Shown here: positions 1 to 8,344 of the stretch, in pieces | Layout of the letters: each line of letters starts with the position of its first letter | Numbering within the stretch: the stretch's first letter is position 1 | Assembly: GCF_000494755.1 (NCBI RefSeq) | Contig: NC_022657.1 | Coordinates: 5,308,001 to 5,372,000 of the forward strand | From: Amorphoplanes friuliensis DSM 7358 | GTDB taxonomy: Bacteria; Actinomycetota; Actinomycetes; Mycobacteriales; Micromonosporaceae | Reading direction: 5' to 3' | Length of the DNA stretch: 64,000 nt | Made by a program: the position numbers and the translations under genes | Notes under the pieces: generated by a model | Databases searched by the model: none | Seen by the model: only the letters and a program-made list of their open reading frames with translations | What the model was told of the DNA's origin: nothing

Positions 1-80
1 CCACCGGGCGGCGGGAGTTCGCTATCGTCTGCCCTCGCTCCTGCCGCGACCGGTGGCGGGGGCCGACGAGGAGGAGCGCA

Positions 81-1088
81 GTGCGCAGTCACACCAGAGC
101 AGGCCGGACGACGTCGCGGGTGCTGGCGGCGGGAGCGGTCGCGGCCCTGCTGGTGGTGTCCGGCTGCAGCGATTCCGGCTCCTCCGACGACAAGGCGGCG
201 GCCGTCGGTCAGCAGGCCGCTGCCGCCGCGGCCGGCCCGCCCGTGATCAGCGAGGCCGACGCCAAGGCCCTGATGACCAAGATCACTGCGGCGAACAACA
301 AGGCGAACCTCGCCCTCGACCCGGAGCAGGTCGGCGGTTACGAGGCCGAGGCCAGCCTCGCCTCGGACGCGGCCGGGCTGATCTCGTACGTCGGACGGCC
401 GCTCGGCGAGTTCGACTACGAACTCGAGACTCTGCTGGCGCCGTCCTCGACCGCCGGGGCGGACTTCTTCGTCGCCGACGCGGTTGTCGGCTCCGCCACC
501 CAGCACTACCCGTTGGTGCTGGCGAAGGCGGGCGCGGACTGGAAGGTCGTGCACAGCGCACCCCTGGAGGTGCCGCTGCCGGAGCTGCAGAAGGGCGCTG
601 CGGGCAGCGTCGAGGTGGTCGACCGGGCGGACCCCGCCAAGACCCTGCTGATCTCTCCGGAGCAGGTCGCCCAGGAGCACGCCACGGCGCTGGGCACCGC
701 GGGAGGCAAGGGCCCGTTCGCGGGTGACGCCACCTCGGCCAAGGTTGTCGAGAGTGACCAGGCCCGCGAGCAGATCCGCTTCGAGGACGGTGCGGCACCG
801 GACGCCCTCGACATCAAGACGACAGTTACGCCCTACCCGGTGCGGGCGCTGCGCACCAAGGACGGCGGGGCTCTGGTCGCGTACTCGACGCAGACCGAGT
901 TCGTGGCGACCAAGGCGGGTGCGGAGGCGGATCTCGGGCCGATCCTGACCAAGCTGGGCGGCCGGACGGCTCCGGGCAAGGTCAGCGTCACGATCCTGAA
1001 CATGTGGTGGACCAAGGTGCCCGCGATGGGCAAGGGTGACAAGGTCACCGTGCTCGGCGGCACCAACCAGCCGGTCTCGGTCAAGTAG
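81..1088 (+). CDS. Secreted lipoprotein, function unknown
   Basis: A 335-residue exported protein. The N-terminus has arginines, a hydrophobic stretch and a lipobox (VVSGC) that puts the lipidated cysteine at residue 29, followed by a Ser/Asp-rich tether. It should therefore sit on the outer face of the membrane. The start is GTG, with a GAGGAGG-like ribosome site at about 67-76. The rest looks like a soluble globular domain with no catalytic motif I recognise. The gene ends at a perfect hairpin shared with the convergent phoX gene. Substrate and role cannot be read from the sequence. Confidence 0.85.
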   Translation: MRSHTRAGRTTSRVLAAGAVAALLVVSGCSDSGSSDDKAAAVGQQAAAAAAGPPVISEADAKALMTKITAANNKANLALDPEQVGGYEAEASLASDAAGLISYVGRPLGEFDYELETLLAPSSTAGADFFVADAVVGSATQHYPLVLAKAGADWKVVHSAPLEVPLPELQKGAAGSVEVVDRADPAKTLLISPEQVAQEHATALGTAGGKGPFAGDATSAKVVESDQAREQIRFEDGAAPDALDIKTTVTPYPVRALRTKDGGALVAYSTQTEFVATKAGAEADLGPILTKLGGRTAPGKVSVTILNMWWTKVPAMGKGDKVTVLGGTNQPVSVK

Positions 1089-1099
1089 GACACACGGGT

Positions 1100-1129
1100 C
1101 TCCCGGCGCCGCTGGTGCGGCGCCGGGAG
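1100..1129. terminator. Bidirectional hairpin terminator
   Basis: A perfect 13-bp stem (CTCCCGGCGCCGC and its complement) closes a TGGT tetraloop in the 47-bp gap between the convergent lipoprotein and phoX genes. There is no U tract, as is common for actinomycete hairpin terminators. Its position serves both genes. Confidence 0.85.
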
Positions 1130-1135
1130 TTCCGC

Positions 1136-3199
1136 TCAGCTGCCGACCGGTCCACCGTCGAGTCGCCAGGTCACCACGACCGCGGGCTTGGCGAAGTCGC
1201 CGTCCGGCCAGGTCGAGGCCGGGTCGTCCATCGTCGCCCCGGTGATCTCGCCCGGGTGCTGGACCGCCACGAAGACCGACCGCTCGTCGGTGGTGATGAA
1301 CGGCCCGCACGTCTCCGCGCCCGGCGGCACGGTCAGGAACTGCTTGAGGTGACCGCGCTCCGGGCCCTCGATCGCGGTCGCGAAGAGGCCGTCGTTGCTG
1401 CCCAGCTGGTTGCCGTCGGTGGAGATCCAGAGGTTGCCGGCGCCGTCGAAGGCGACGTTGTCCGGACACGAGATCGGCGAGACGGCCGCCTTGTCGTATC
1501 CCGCGAAGAACGTCGCCGGGTCGGCCGGGTCGCCGCAGACGATCGGCAGTGACCAGGTGAACGTCTCGGCGGTGTTGTCGCCGCCGCGCTCGACGATCTC
1601 GAGGATCTGCCCGTGCTTGTTGGCGGTACGCGGGTTCGCCTCGTCGGCGGGAGCGTTGGTGCCGACACCCCGGTTGGTGTTGTTGGTCATCGCCGCGTAG
1701 ATCTTGCCCGTGTGCAGGCTGGGCTGGACGTCCTCGGGCCGGTCCATCTTGGTGGCACCGACGCGGTCACCGGCGATACGTGCGTAGATCAGCACCTCGA
1801 CCGCCGTCATGCCGGGCACGTACGAGCGCTCGCCCGACACCAGTTTGATCCACTGACCCGTACCGTCGAAGAGGCCGTCGGAGGGCAGTTTGCCGGAACC
1901 GTCGATCTCGGCCGGCGGGCTGTCGCCGGTGACCTTGGCGACGTAGAGCGTGCCCGACTCCAGCAGGGTCAGGTTGTGCCGGCGGGCCGACTCCGAGTTG
2001 CCCGGCCGGAACGTCTTGTCCGACACGAACTTGTACAGGTAGTCGAAGCGCTCGTCGTCACCCATGTACGCGACGACCTTGCCGTTCTTCGCCACGATGA
2101 CGTTCGCGCCCTCGTGCTTGAAGCGGCCCAGCGCCGTGTGCTTGCGGGGCCGCGACCGCGGGTCGAACGGGTCGACCTCGACGATCCAGCCGAAGCGGTG
2201 CGCCTCGTTGGGGTGTTTCGCCAGGTCGAAGCGCTCCTGCGCGCGGTCCCAGCGGCGTGAGCCGGCCGGCACCCGGGCCGTCGTCGAGATGCCGTACCGC
2301 GCCAGGGTCGGCTTCAGCTCGGCCGGGGCCTCGTTGCCGCCGACGAAGTACTGGTTGAAGTTCTCCTCGCCGGACAGTGCCGTCCCCCACGGGGTGAGCC
2401 CGCCGGAGCAGTTGTTGAGCGTACCGATGGGGGTGGTGCCCTGAGGGTCCGCGGCCGTCCTGAGCAGCGGGGTGCCGGCTGCGGGGCCGGTGAAGCGGAA
2501 CGGGGTGTCCAGCATGGTGATCCGCCGGTTGTAGGGCCGGGTGCGGCCGCCGGCTGGTCGCCACTGCCCGGTCGCGCCGACCCGCTCGAGCTCCACCACG
2601 GACATGCCGTGCGCGGCCATGGCCACCCGGACCTGCTCCACCGTGAGCGCGTCCAGGCTGGTGAAGCCCGGGAACATCAGCTCCTCGTTGGTGTACTCGT
2701 GGTTGGCGACCAGCAGCGCCCGGCGGCCGTCGCGGCCCAGCGGGAACACCGCGAGGAAGTCGTTGTTGTAGCCGAACTGCCCCTGCTGGCGCTCCGCGGT
2801 CTGGTGGTGCACGTCGAGACCGGGCACGCCGGGCAGGATCGGATCACCCCAGCGGATCACCACGGCGTTGTCGTACCCGTTGGGCACGATCACGCTGTCG
2901 ATCTCGTTCGGCGGGATGGGCTTGAAGGTGAGATTGCCTTTTTTCCCCGGGACGGGGGCGGGAGCTGCGGCGGCCGGGACGGCGGCAGCGCCACCGAAAC
3001 CCAGCACCAGAGCGCCCACGGCGCTCGCTCGGACGACACCGCGGCGGGACATCGCGACGTTGACAACATCGCCGAGATACGGATTGGCGGACTCGTTCGG
3101 TACGGGGTGATCGCAGGCGTTCCCGCACCGGTACAGGCAGGTTTTGGCGTCACGGCCACTGTGTCCCAGCATCGGGAGCAGACGGGGTTGGTCGGTCAC
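1136..3199 (-). CDS. phoX: PhoX-family alkaline phosphatase (Tat-exported)
   Basis: A 687-residue phosphatase of the PhoX (DUF839) family. These are secreted Ca/Fe metalloenzymes that release phosphate from organic phosphomonoesters outside the cell. A PhoX-type N-terminal extension (LPMLGHSGRDAKTCLYRC region) precedes a twin-arginine signal (SRRGVVRA) near residue 50 and an Ala-rich cleavage region. The body carries conserved PhoX stretches such as NNCSGGLTPWGT and EENFNQYF. The GTG start at 3199 is chosen because GAGGAG lies 9 nt upstream and the protein then begins like its relatives; the reading frame stays open further upstream. Three PHO-box repeats precede it, so induction by PhoP under phosphate starvation is expected. 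Confidence 0.92.
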   Translation of the reverse strand: MTDQPRLLPMLGHSGRDAKTCLYRCGNACDHPVPNESANPYLGDVVNVAMSRRGVVRASAVGALVLGFGGAAAVPAAAAPAPVPGKKGNLTFKPIPPNEIDSVIVPNGYDNAVVIRWGDPILPGVPGLDVHHQTAERQQGQFGYNNDFLAVFPLGRDGRRALLVANHEYTNEELMFPGFTSLDALTVEQVRVAMAAHGMSVVELERVGATGQWRPAGGRTRPYNRRITMLDTPFRFTGPAAGTPLLRTAADPQGTTPIGTLNNCSGGLTPWGTALSGEENFNQYFVGGNEAPAELKPTLARYGISTTARVPAGSRRWDRAQERFDLAKHPNEAHRFGWIVEVDPFDPRSRPRKHTALGRFKHEGANVIVAKNGKVVAYMGDDERFDYLYKFVSDKTFRPGNSESARRHNLTLLESGTLYVAKVTGDSPPAEIDGSGKLPSDGLFDGTGQWIKLVSGERSYVPGMTAVEVLIYARIAGDRVGATKMDRPEDVQPSLHTGKIYAAMTNNTNRGVGTNAPADEANPRTANKHGQILEIVERGGDNTAETFTWSLPIVCGDPADPATFFAGYDKAAVSPISCPDNVAFDGAGNLWISTDGNQLGSNDGLFATAIEGPERGHLKQFLTVPPGAETCGPFITTDERSVFVAVQHPGEITGATMDDPASTWPDGDFAKPAVVVTWRLDGGPVGS

Positions 3200-3237
3200 C
3201 GGACTGATCTCCTCACACGGCGTCGTTGCATCGTGAT

Positions 3238-3270
3238 GGATCGATGACCTGACGTTAACGGAAGGTGAAC
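3238..3270 (-). promoter_or_regulatory. PHO box, three 11-bp direct repeats
   Basis: Read on the minus strand, three head-to-tail 11-bp units occur: GTTCACCTTCC, then GTTAACGTCAG, then GTCATCGATCC. The first matches the actinomycete PhoP core GTTCACC exactly and the others drift from it. The block ends about 39 nt before the phoX start codon, which is where PhoP binds to activate such genes. Confidence 0.8.
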
Positions 3271-3279
3271 AAGCCGTCA

Positions 3280-4209
3280 TCAGAGAGCCAGTGCCGCCAC
3301 CTCGTCGGCGCAGCCCCAGCAGAGCGTCATTCCGGCACCCCCGTGCCCGTACGCGTGCACGACCGTCCCCCCGGGCCACTTCTCCGCCTCGACCCGTGGA
3401 CCACCGCGGCGTACGGGTCGCAGGCCGGCCTCCTCCCCCACGATCGGCGCACCGGCCAGCTCGGGCACCAGGGCGATGCACCGCTGCAGGATCGCGTCGC
3501 GGGTCGCCGGGTCCGGTGTGGTGTTCCAGCTGTTCTCCTGCCAGGTGCCGCCGAGCACCACGTCGCGGCTCCGCGGGTGGATGTAGGTCGACGGCTCGTC
3601 CTGGTCGCGGACCGAGACGATGATGCCGGGGTTCGCGACACGCACGATCTGCCCGCGGGCCGGGATCACGTCGGGGTCACCGCACAGGGCACCGGCCGCC
3701 AGACCCGTCGCGTTGACCACGGTGGGCGCCTCGACCAGGGCTTCCTCGAGCCGGTCGATGCGGCGGCGCACCACCCGGCCGCCGGCGGCGACGAACTGCT
3801 GCCGCAGCCAGGGCAGGTAGGCGGTCATCTCGACCAGCGGCGCCCGGAAGCGCACCTCCCGCGTCCAGGGGCGGTCGATCGGGAGATAGCGCACACCCCG
3901 CGCGGCTGGTGCCCACCACGGCTCACCGGTCGACCCGTCGCGTTCGAGGTTGCGGGTCTCGCGGATCAGCACACCGGGGACCCGCTCGAAGGCGTGGCGG
4001 TAGAACTGGTCGTAGGTGGCTCTGGCCCAGTCGAGCAGGCGTGGGTCGTACCCCGTCCGGGTGGGATACCAGACCGCCGCCGCGACCGCCGAGACCGTCT
4101 GCTCCGGTCCGGCCGGTGTCCAGACGGTCACGTCCGCACCCCGCTCGCGCAGCCGCAGCGCCGCCGTCAGCCCGATGATCCCGCCGCCCACCACGATCAC
4201 GTCAGCCAT
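3280..4209 (-). CDS. FAD-dependent D-amino-acid oxidase
   Basis: A 309-residue flavoprotein of the DAAO/DASPO family, which oxidises D-amino acids to 2-oxo acids, ammonia and H2O2. The N-terminal dinucleotide-binding motif is VIVVGGGIIGL. The C-terminal family signature is YGHGGAGMTLCWG, and an Arg-containing substrate region precedes it. ATG at 4209 is used because the FAD motif follows directly and GGA lies just upstream; an open extension to 4248 has no support. The protein appears cytoplasmic (no signal peptide). It is transcribed away from the YiaA-type gene, with an inverted repeat between the two. Confidence 0.9.
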   Translation of the reverse strand: MADVIVVGGGIIGLTAALRLRERGADVTVWTPAGPEQTVSAVAAAVWYPTRTGYDPRLLDWARATYDQFYRHAFERVPGVLIRETRNLERDGSTGEPWWAPAARGVRYLPIDRPWTREVRFRAPLVEMTAYLPWLRQQFVAAGGRVVRRRIDRLEEALVEAPTVVNATGLAAGALCGDPDVIPARGQIVRVANPGIIVSVRDQDEPSTYIHPRSRDVVLGGTWQENSWNTTPDPATRDAILQRCIALVPELAGAPIVGEEAGLRPVRRGGPRVEAEKWPGGTVVHAYGHGGAGMTLCWGCADEVAALAL

Positions 4210-4233
4210 CTCGTAATCCTGTCGTAACCCGAT

Positions 4234-4253
4234 ACTGAGTACCCGCACTCAGT
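4234..4253. promoter_or_regulatory. Inverted-repeat operator between divergent genes
   Basis: ACTGAGT, a 6-bp spacer, and ACTCAGT form a perfect 7-bp dyad in the 76-bp gap between the D-amino-acid oxidase and YiaA-type genes. The shape is typical of a TetR-family operator. No regulator gene is adjacent, so the binding protein is unknown. Confidence 0.6.
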
Positions 4254-4285
4254 CGGACCTCCGACGGGCCGGACCAGACTGCGGC

Positions 4286-4576
4286 ATGGACTCGACCAAC
4301 GCACCGAGACCCACGACCGCCTTCTATGCCCAGTCCGTCGCCTCTTTTGTGCTCTCCCTCGCCGCGATCTCCGCCGGGATCTTCTACCTGCCGGTCGGCA
4401 GCTGGATCCGCGCGTTCCTCGCGGTGGGCCTCCTATACGTCGTCACATCGGCCTTCACGCTGGCCAAATGTGTCCGCGACATGCAGGACGCGGGCACCGT
4501 CGTCCGCCGGGTCGACCAGGCCCGGCTGGACAAGCTCCTGGCCGACCACGACCCGTTCAAGGTCCCGGCCGGCTGA
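4286..4576 (+). CDS. YiaA/YiaB-family two-helix membrane protein
   Basis: A 96-residue inner-membrane protein with two hydrophobic segments (about residues 12-32 and 38-60) joined by a short loop with GSW. The tail is charged (RRVDQARLDKLLADHDPF). This matches the YiaA/B two-helix domain family, whose biochemical role is not established. A 76-bp region with an inverted repeat separates it from the divergent oxidase gene. No strong ribosome site is visible before the ATG. Confidence 0.8.
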   Translation: MDSTNAPRPTTAFYAQSVASFVLSLAAISAGIFYLPVGSWIRAFLAVGLLYVVTSAFTLAKCVRDMQDAGTVVRRVDQARLDKLLADHDPFKVPAG

Positions 4577-4656
4577 GGGAAAAGGCCGGCCTCGTATCCT
4601 GGTGGTCGTTGATGCCGGGCACCACCGTGACCGGCGCACCAAGGATCCGGAGCAAG

Positions 4657-6336
4657 ATGATGAGCGAGCACCTGTTCGCGGACGCGACAGGCTTCGCCGG
4701 TCTGGCGCTCCGCCCCGAGCTGCTGAAGGCACTGACGAGCCTGGGCTACGAGGAGCCGACGCCGATCCAGCGTGAGGCCATCCCGCCGCTGCTGGAGGGT
4801 CACGACCTGCTCGGGCAGGCCGCGACCGGCACCGGCAAGACCGCGGCCTTCGCCCTGCCACTGCTGCACCGCCTCGAGCCGGACGGCAAGGGCGGTCCCG
4901 CCGCCCTGGTGCTGGTCCCGACCCGCGAGCTGGCCGAGCAGGTGTCGCAGGCGGTGCACCGCTACGGCCGTGACCTGGGCGTCCGTGTCCTGCCGGTCTA
5001 CGGCGGCCAGCCCATAGGCCGCCAGCTGCAGGCCCTGTCCCGCGGTGTCGACGTTGTCGTCGGCACCCCCGGCCGCGTGCTGGACCACATCAGCCGCGGC
5101 ACCCTCGACCTCGGCGACGTGCGCACGGTTGTGCTCGACGAGGCCGACGAGATGCTCGACATGGGCTTCGCGGAGGACATCGAGGCCATCCTGGCCGAGA
5201 CCCCCTCGACCCGGCAGACCGTGCTCTTCTCGGCGACGATGCCGCCGCGCATCGACGGCATCGCCCGCCGGCACCTCAAGGACCCGGTCCGGATCCAGAT
5301 GGGCCGCGAGGAGTCGGCACCGGGTGAGATCCCTCTGGTACGCCAGAGCGCGTACATGGTCTCCCGGGCCCACAAGTCCGCTGCCCTGGGCCGCGTGCTG
5401 GACGTGGAGGCCCCCACGGCCGCCATCGTCTTCTGCCGTACCCGGGAAGAGGTCGACCAGGTCACCGAGACGCTCAACGGGCGCGGTTACCGGGCCGAGG
5501 CGCTGCACGGCGGCATGAGCCAGGACCAGCGTGACCGGGTCATGGGCCGGCTGCGTGCGGGCAGCACCGAGCTGCTCGTGGCGACCGACGTCGCCGCCCG
5601 CGGCCTGGACGTCGAGCAGCTGACGCACGTCGTCAACTACAACGTCCCGTCCGCGCCGGAGGCGTACGTGCACCGCATCGGCCGTGTGGGCCGGGCGGGC
5701 CGTGAGGGCGCCGCGATCACCCTGGCCGAGCCGCGCGAGCACCGCATGCTCAAGGCCATCGAGCGGCTGACCCGTCAGCGGATCACCCTGGAGAAGGTCC
5801 CGACCGTCACGGACCTGCGGGCCCGCCGGCTCGAGCTGACCCGCTCGGCGCTGGAGACCAGCCTGCAGGGTGACGACCTCGAGCGCTTCCGCGTGGTGAT
5901 CGAGTCACTGACCAGCGAGTACGACATCGAGACGGTGGCGCTGGCGGCCGTGAAGCTCGCCCACGAGGCCACCGGTGGTGAGGTCGACGACGAGGAGGAG
6001 ATCCCGTCGATGGCACGGCCGCCGCGCGAGGCCGGGCGGGAGCGGCCGGAGGGCCGGCGCCCCGAGCGGCGGGGTGCGGGCCCGGCCGGCGGTGACGTGG
6101 CCCGGCTGTTCGTCGGCATCGGCCGCCGCGCCGGTCTGCGCCCGCAGGACCTGGTCGGCGCGATCGCCGGCGAGTCCGGTCTCAACGCCCGCGACATCGG
6201 CGCCATCCAGATCACCGACCGCTTCTCGCTGGTCGAGGTGCCGGAAGAGGCCGCGGAGATGGTCATCGCCGCGCTGGCGAAGAGCACCATCCGGGGCCGC
6301 AAGCCCGGCGTCCGCCGAGAGCGTTACAACCGCTGA
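4657..6336 (+). CDS. deaD: DEAD-box RNA helicase with DbpA-type RNA-binding domain
   Basis: A 559-residue ATP-dependent RNA helicase. The Q motif lies near residue 30 (PTPIQREA), motif I is AATGTGKT, motif II is DEAD (VLDEADEML), motif III is SAT, and motif VI is HRIGRVGRAGR. After an acidic, Arg-rich linker (about residues 445-485) comes a C-terminal DbpA-like RNA-binding fold, ending in a basic tail. Such enzymes unwind structured RNA in ribosome assembly and cold adaptation. Tandem ATGs occur at 4657 and 4660, with GGAG upstream; 4660 has the better spacing. The last 13 bp overlap the convergent DUF1810 gene. Confidence 0.93.
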   Translation: MMSEHLFADATGFAGLALRPELLKALTSLGYEEPTPIQREAIPPLLEGHDLLGQAATGTGKTAAFALPLLHRLEPDGKGGPAALVLVPTRELAEQVSQAVHRYGRDLGVRVLPVYGGQPIGRQLQALSRGVDVVVGTPGRVLDHISRGTLDLGDVRTVVLDEADEMLDMGFAEDIEAILAETPSTRQTVLFSATMPPRIDGIARRHLKDPVRIQMGREESAPGEIPLVRQSAYMVSRAHKSAALGRVLDVEAPTAAIVFCRTREEVDQVTETLNGRGYRAEALHGGMSQDQRDRVMGRLRAGSTELLVATDVAARGLDVEQLTHVVNYNVPSAPEAYVHRIGRVGRAGREGAAITLAEPREHRMLKAIERLTRQRITLEKVPTVTDLRARRLELTRSALETSLQGDDLERFRVVIESLTSEYDIETVALAAVKLAHEATGGEVDDEEEIPSMARPPREAGRERPEGRRPERRGAGPAGGDVARLFVGIGRRAGLRPQDLVGAIAGESGLNARDIGAIQITDRFSLVEVPEEAAEMVIAALAKSTIRGRKPGVRRERYNR

Positions 6337-6734
6337 AGTGTCGCCGGGTCGTCCTCACCGTCGTAGTAGCGGTCGAGGACGGCCCGGAACACCGCCGGAT
6401 CCTCCGCCGCGTGCGCGAACAGCGTCATCGACGAGCGCAACTTCAGGTCGTCCGGATAGCCGAAGATCTGTTCGGCGGTGCGCCCCTCGACGCCCAGCAG
6501 GGTCTCGGCGCTCTCGACGAGCCTCGGCCCGAGCACCGGGTGCGCGAGATACTCGCGAGCCTCGGCCAGGCCGGCGATCGCATAGCGCTGCGCGGTGGCG
6601 CTGAGGCCGAGACCGGCGATCTGCGGGAAGACGAACCACATCCAGTGGCTGCGTTTGCGGCCCGCTCTCAGCTCCGCGAGCGCGCGCTCGTGGACGTCCT
6701 GCTGGGCGTCCACGAAGCGCGCCAGGTCGCTCAC
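6324..6734 (-). CDS. DUF1810 family protein
   Basis: A 136-residue soluble protein matching the DUF1810 (calpastatin-annotated) family: it starts MSDLARFVDAQQ, then carries the hallmark HWMWFVFPQ and a C-terminal KLRSSMTLF. The function is unknown. Its GTG start overlaps the TGA of the upstream ChaB/Rho_N gene (GTGA), so the two are probably translationally coupled. The 3' end overlaps the convergent helicase gene by 13 bp. Confidence 0.88.
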   Translation of the reverse strand: MSDLARFVDAQQDVHERALAELRAGRKRSHWMWFVFPQIAGLGLSATAQRYAIAGLAEAREYLAHPVLGPRLVESAETLLGVEGRTAEQIFGYPDDLKLRSSMTLFAHAAEDPAVFRAVLDRYYDGEDDPATLQRL

Positions 6735-7129
6735 TTCTTGGTGGCCTTGCGGGTGGCCTTGCCGTTGGCCTTCTGGATCGCGCTGACCAGTTCCGACTTC
6801 TTCATCTTGGTCCGGCCGCTGATGTCGAGCTTCTTGGCCACGCTGAGCAGGTGGTCCTTGCTCGCGTTGGCGTCGACACCACCGGCGGTCTTCTTCGGCG
6901 TGCCGCGGCCGCCGGCCGCCTTGGCGTCGCTCGGGCCCTTCTTGCTCTTCTTCTCCCAGTGGTCACCGACCTTCTCGAACGAGTGTTTGACCGCGGAGAG
7001 GGCGGTGCGGTGGGCGCGCTCACCCTCGCCGTACTCCTTCACGGCCGAGTCGTGCGCCTTCACGTACGTGTCCTGGGCCTTCTTGGGGGACCGCTTCAGC
7101 GTCCCCGGCAGCTTCTCTCGAGTAGGCAT
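6731..7129 (-). CDS. ChaB-like protein with Rho N-terminal/SAP-like domain
   Basis: A 132-residue, very basic protein. Residues 1-60 resemble ChaB (LPGTLKRSPKKAQDTYVKAHDSA). A Lys/Gly-rich linker follows, and residues about 95-125 look like a small helix-extended-helix nucleic-acid-binding unit of the Rho_N kind (SVAKKLDISGRTKMKKSELV), with a lysine tail. DNA or RNA binding is inferred, not shown. ATG at 7129 is chosen because the ChaB domain begins there. It forms a two-gene unit with the DUF1810 gene. Confidence 0.82.
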   Translation of the reverse strand: MPTREKLPGTLKRSPKKAQDTYVKAHDSAVKEYGEGERAHRTALSAVKHSFEKVGDHWEKKSKKGPSDAKAAGGRGTPKKTAGGVDANASKDHLLSVAKKLDISGRTKMKKSELVSAIQKANGKATRKATKK

Positions 7130-7211
7130 GACCGAAGTTTTCCCGGCCGGCCCGGCATCAAACGGCCCGGGGTACTTCTCAGGGATGAGCCGGAGGTCGT
7201 TCCCCGGGCCG

Positions 7212-7240
7212 ATGACCAGCCGCCGAGCGCTGCCTACGAT
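7212..7240 (+). promoter_or_regulatory. Promoter for the histidine kinase gene; leaderless start
   Basis: A -35-like ATGACC (7212-7217), a 17-bp spacer and -10 TACGAT (7235-7240) stand 6 nt before the GTG at 7247. Transcription should begin at or next to the start codon, giving a leaderless mRNA. No ribosome site is present, which agrees. Confidence 0.6.
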
Positions 7241-7246
7241 CGCAGC

Positions 7247-8344
7247 GTGCACCTTCCTCGTGGCCGTGAACAGACCGCCGACGTCCTCGTCGCCGGCGGT
7301 GTCCTCGTGTTCCTGGTGCTGCTGGTGCTGGTCACGCCGGGCGGGCCGAACGGGCCCGTCGAGCTGGCCCTCGCCCTGGCCTGCGCGGTCGTGCAGGCCG
7401 GCACGGTCGGCGTCATGCGGCGTGCGCCCGAGGCGGCGCTGGCCGTCGGCATCGCGGCGGGCATCGGCCTCGAGCTGCTCGCACCCGGGGTCGGCTGGCT
7501 GGGCCAGTCACCGGCCCTGCTCGCCTGCTACGCCATGATCCGCGGGCCGCGACGATCGCTGTGGGTGCTCGCCCTGCTGGTCGCCGCGACACCGGCCAAG
7601 CTGGCCGGCGGCGACTGGAGCATCGTGCTGCTCGAGGCGGCCGGGCCCGCGCTCGGCTGGTCACTCGGCGAGCTGGGCCGCACCCGCAAGCTGCGCCGCG
7701 AGGACGAGCGGCGGCGCATCGTGGCCCAGGAACGCACCCGGATCGCCCGCGAGCTGCACGACGTGCTCGCCCACACGGTCTCGGTGATCGTCGTGCAGGC
7801 CGCCGCGGCCGAGGACGTCTTCGACCGGCGGCCCGACCAGGCCCGCAAGGCGCTCGGCACGATCGGCACGGCGGCCCGCTCGACCCTGGCCGAGCTGCGG
7901 GTGCTGCTGCAGACGATGAGCGCGGGTGAGGACGGCGCGGATCCTCCCGGCCCGCAGCCCGGGCTGGGCCAGCTCGACGCCCTGGCCGCCTCGCTGGGTG
8001 CCACGGGCCTGCGGGTCGAGCTGCGGACCACGCTGCGGGAGCTGCCGGCGGCGGTCGACCTCTCCGCGTACAGGATCGTGCAGGAGTCTCTGACCAACAC
8101 CCTGCGGCACAGTCAGGCGACCCGGGCGCGGGTGACGGTCCACTGTGCGGACGACACTGTCCGCGTGGAGATTCATGACGACGGACCGGCGCGGGCGGCC
8201 GGGCGGGTCGACGGCTCCGGGCGGCGCGGCATCCTCGGCATGCGCGAACGCGCGCGCCTGCTCGGCGGCACGCTCGACGCCGGGCCGCTGCCCGACGGCG
8301 GCTTCCGGGTGCGCGCCGACCTGCCCGTGGCAGCCGCCGCATGA
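7247..8344 (+). CDS. NarL-type sensor histidine kinase
   Basis: A 365-residue membrane histidine kinase. Four to five hydrophobic segments fill residues about 10-140. A HisKA_3 dimerisation domain follows, with the phosphoacceptor in RELHDVLAHTVS. The HATPase has its N box at QESLTNTLRHS and a glycine box at RRGILGMRERARLLGG. No extracellular sensor domain is present, so the stimulus is probably sensed in the membrane. The stop codon overlaps the regulator's ATG (ATGA), so the pair is coupled. The GTG start is chosen from the -10 box just upstream; an open frame extends further upstream without support. Confidence 0.9.
   Translation: MHLPRGREQTADVLVAGGVLVFLVLLVLVTPGGPNGPVELALALACAVVQAGTVGVMRRAPEAALAVGIAAGIGLELLAPGVGWLGQSPALLACYAMIRGPRRSLWVLALLVAATPAKLAGGDWSIVLLEAAGPALGWSLGELGRTRKLRREDERRRIVAQERTRIARELHDVLAHTVSVIVVQAAAAEDVFDRRPDQARKALGTIGTAARSTLAELRVLLQTMSAGEDGADPPGPQPGLGQLDALAASLGATGLRVELRTTLRELPAAVDLSAYRIVQESLTNTLRHSQATRARVTVHCADDTVRVEIHDDGPARAAGRVDGSGRRGILGMRERARLLGGTLDAGPLPDGGFRVRADLPVAAAA

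Noticed and set aside
3265..4227. Long open frames antisense to the D-amino-acid oxidase and other genes
   Set aside because: High-GC DNA gives long antisense frames; these translate to Arg/Pro/Gly-rich or His/Val/Asp-rich strings with no family resemblance, and the opposite strand has a clear gene.
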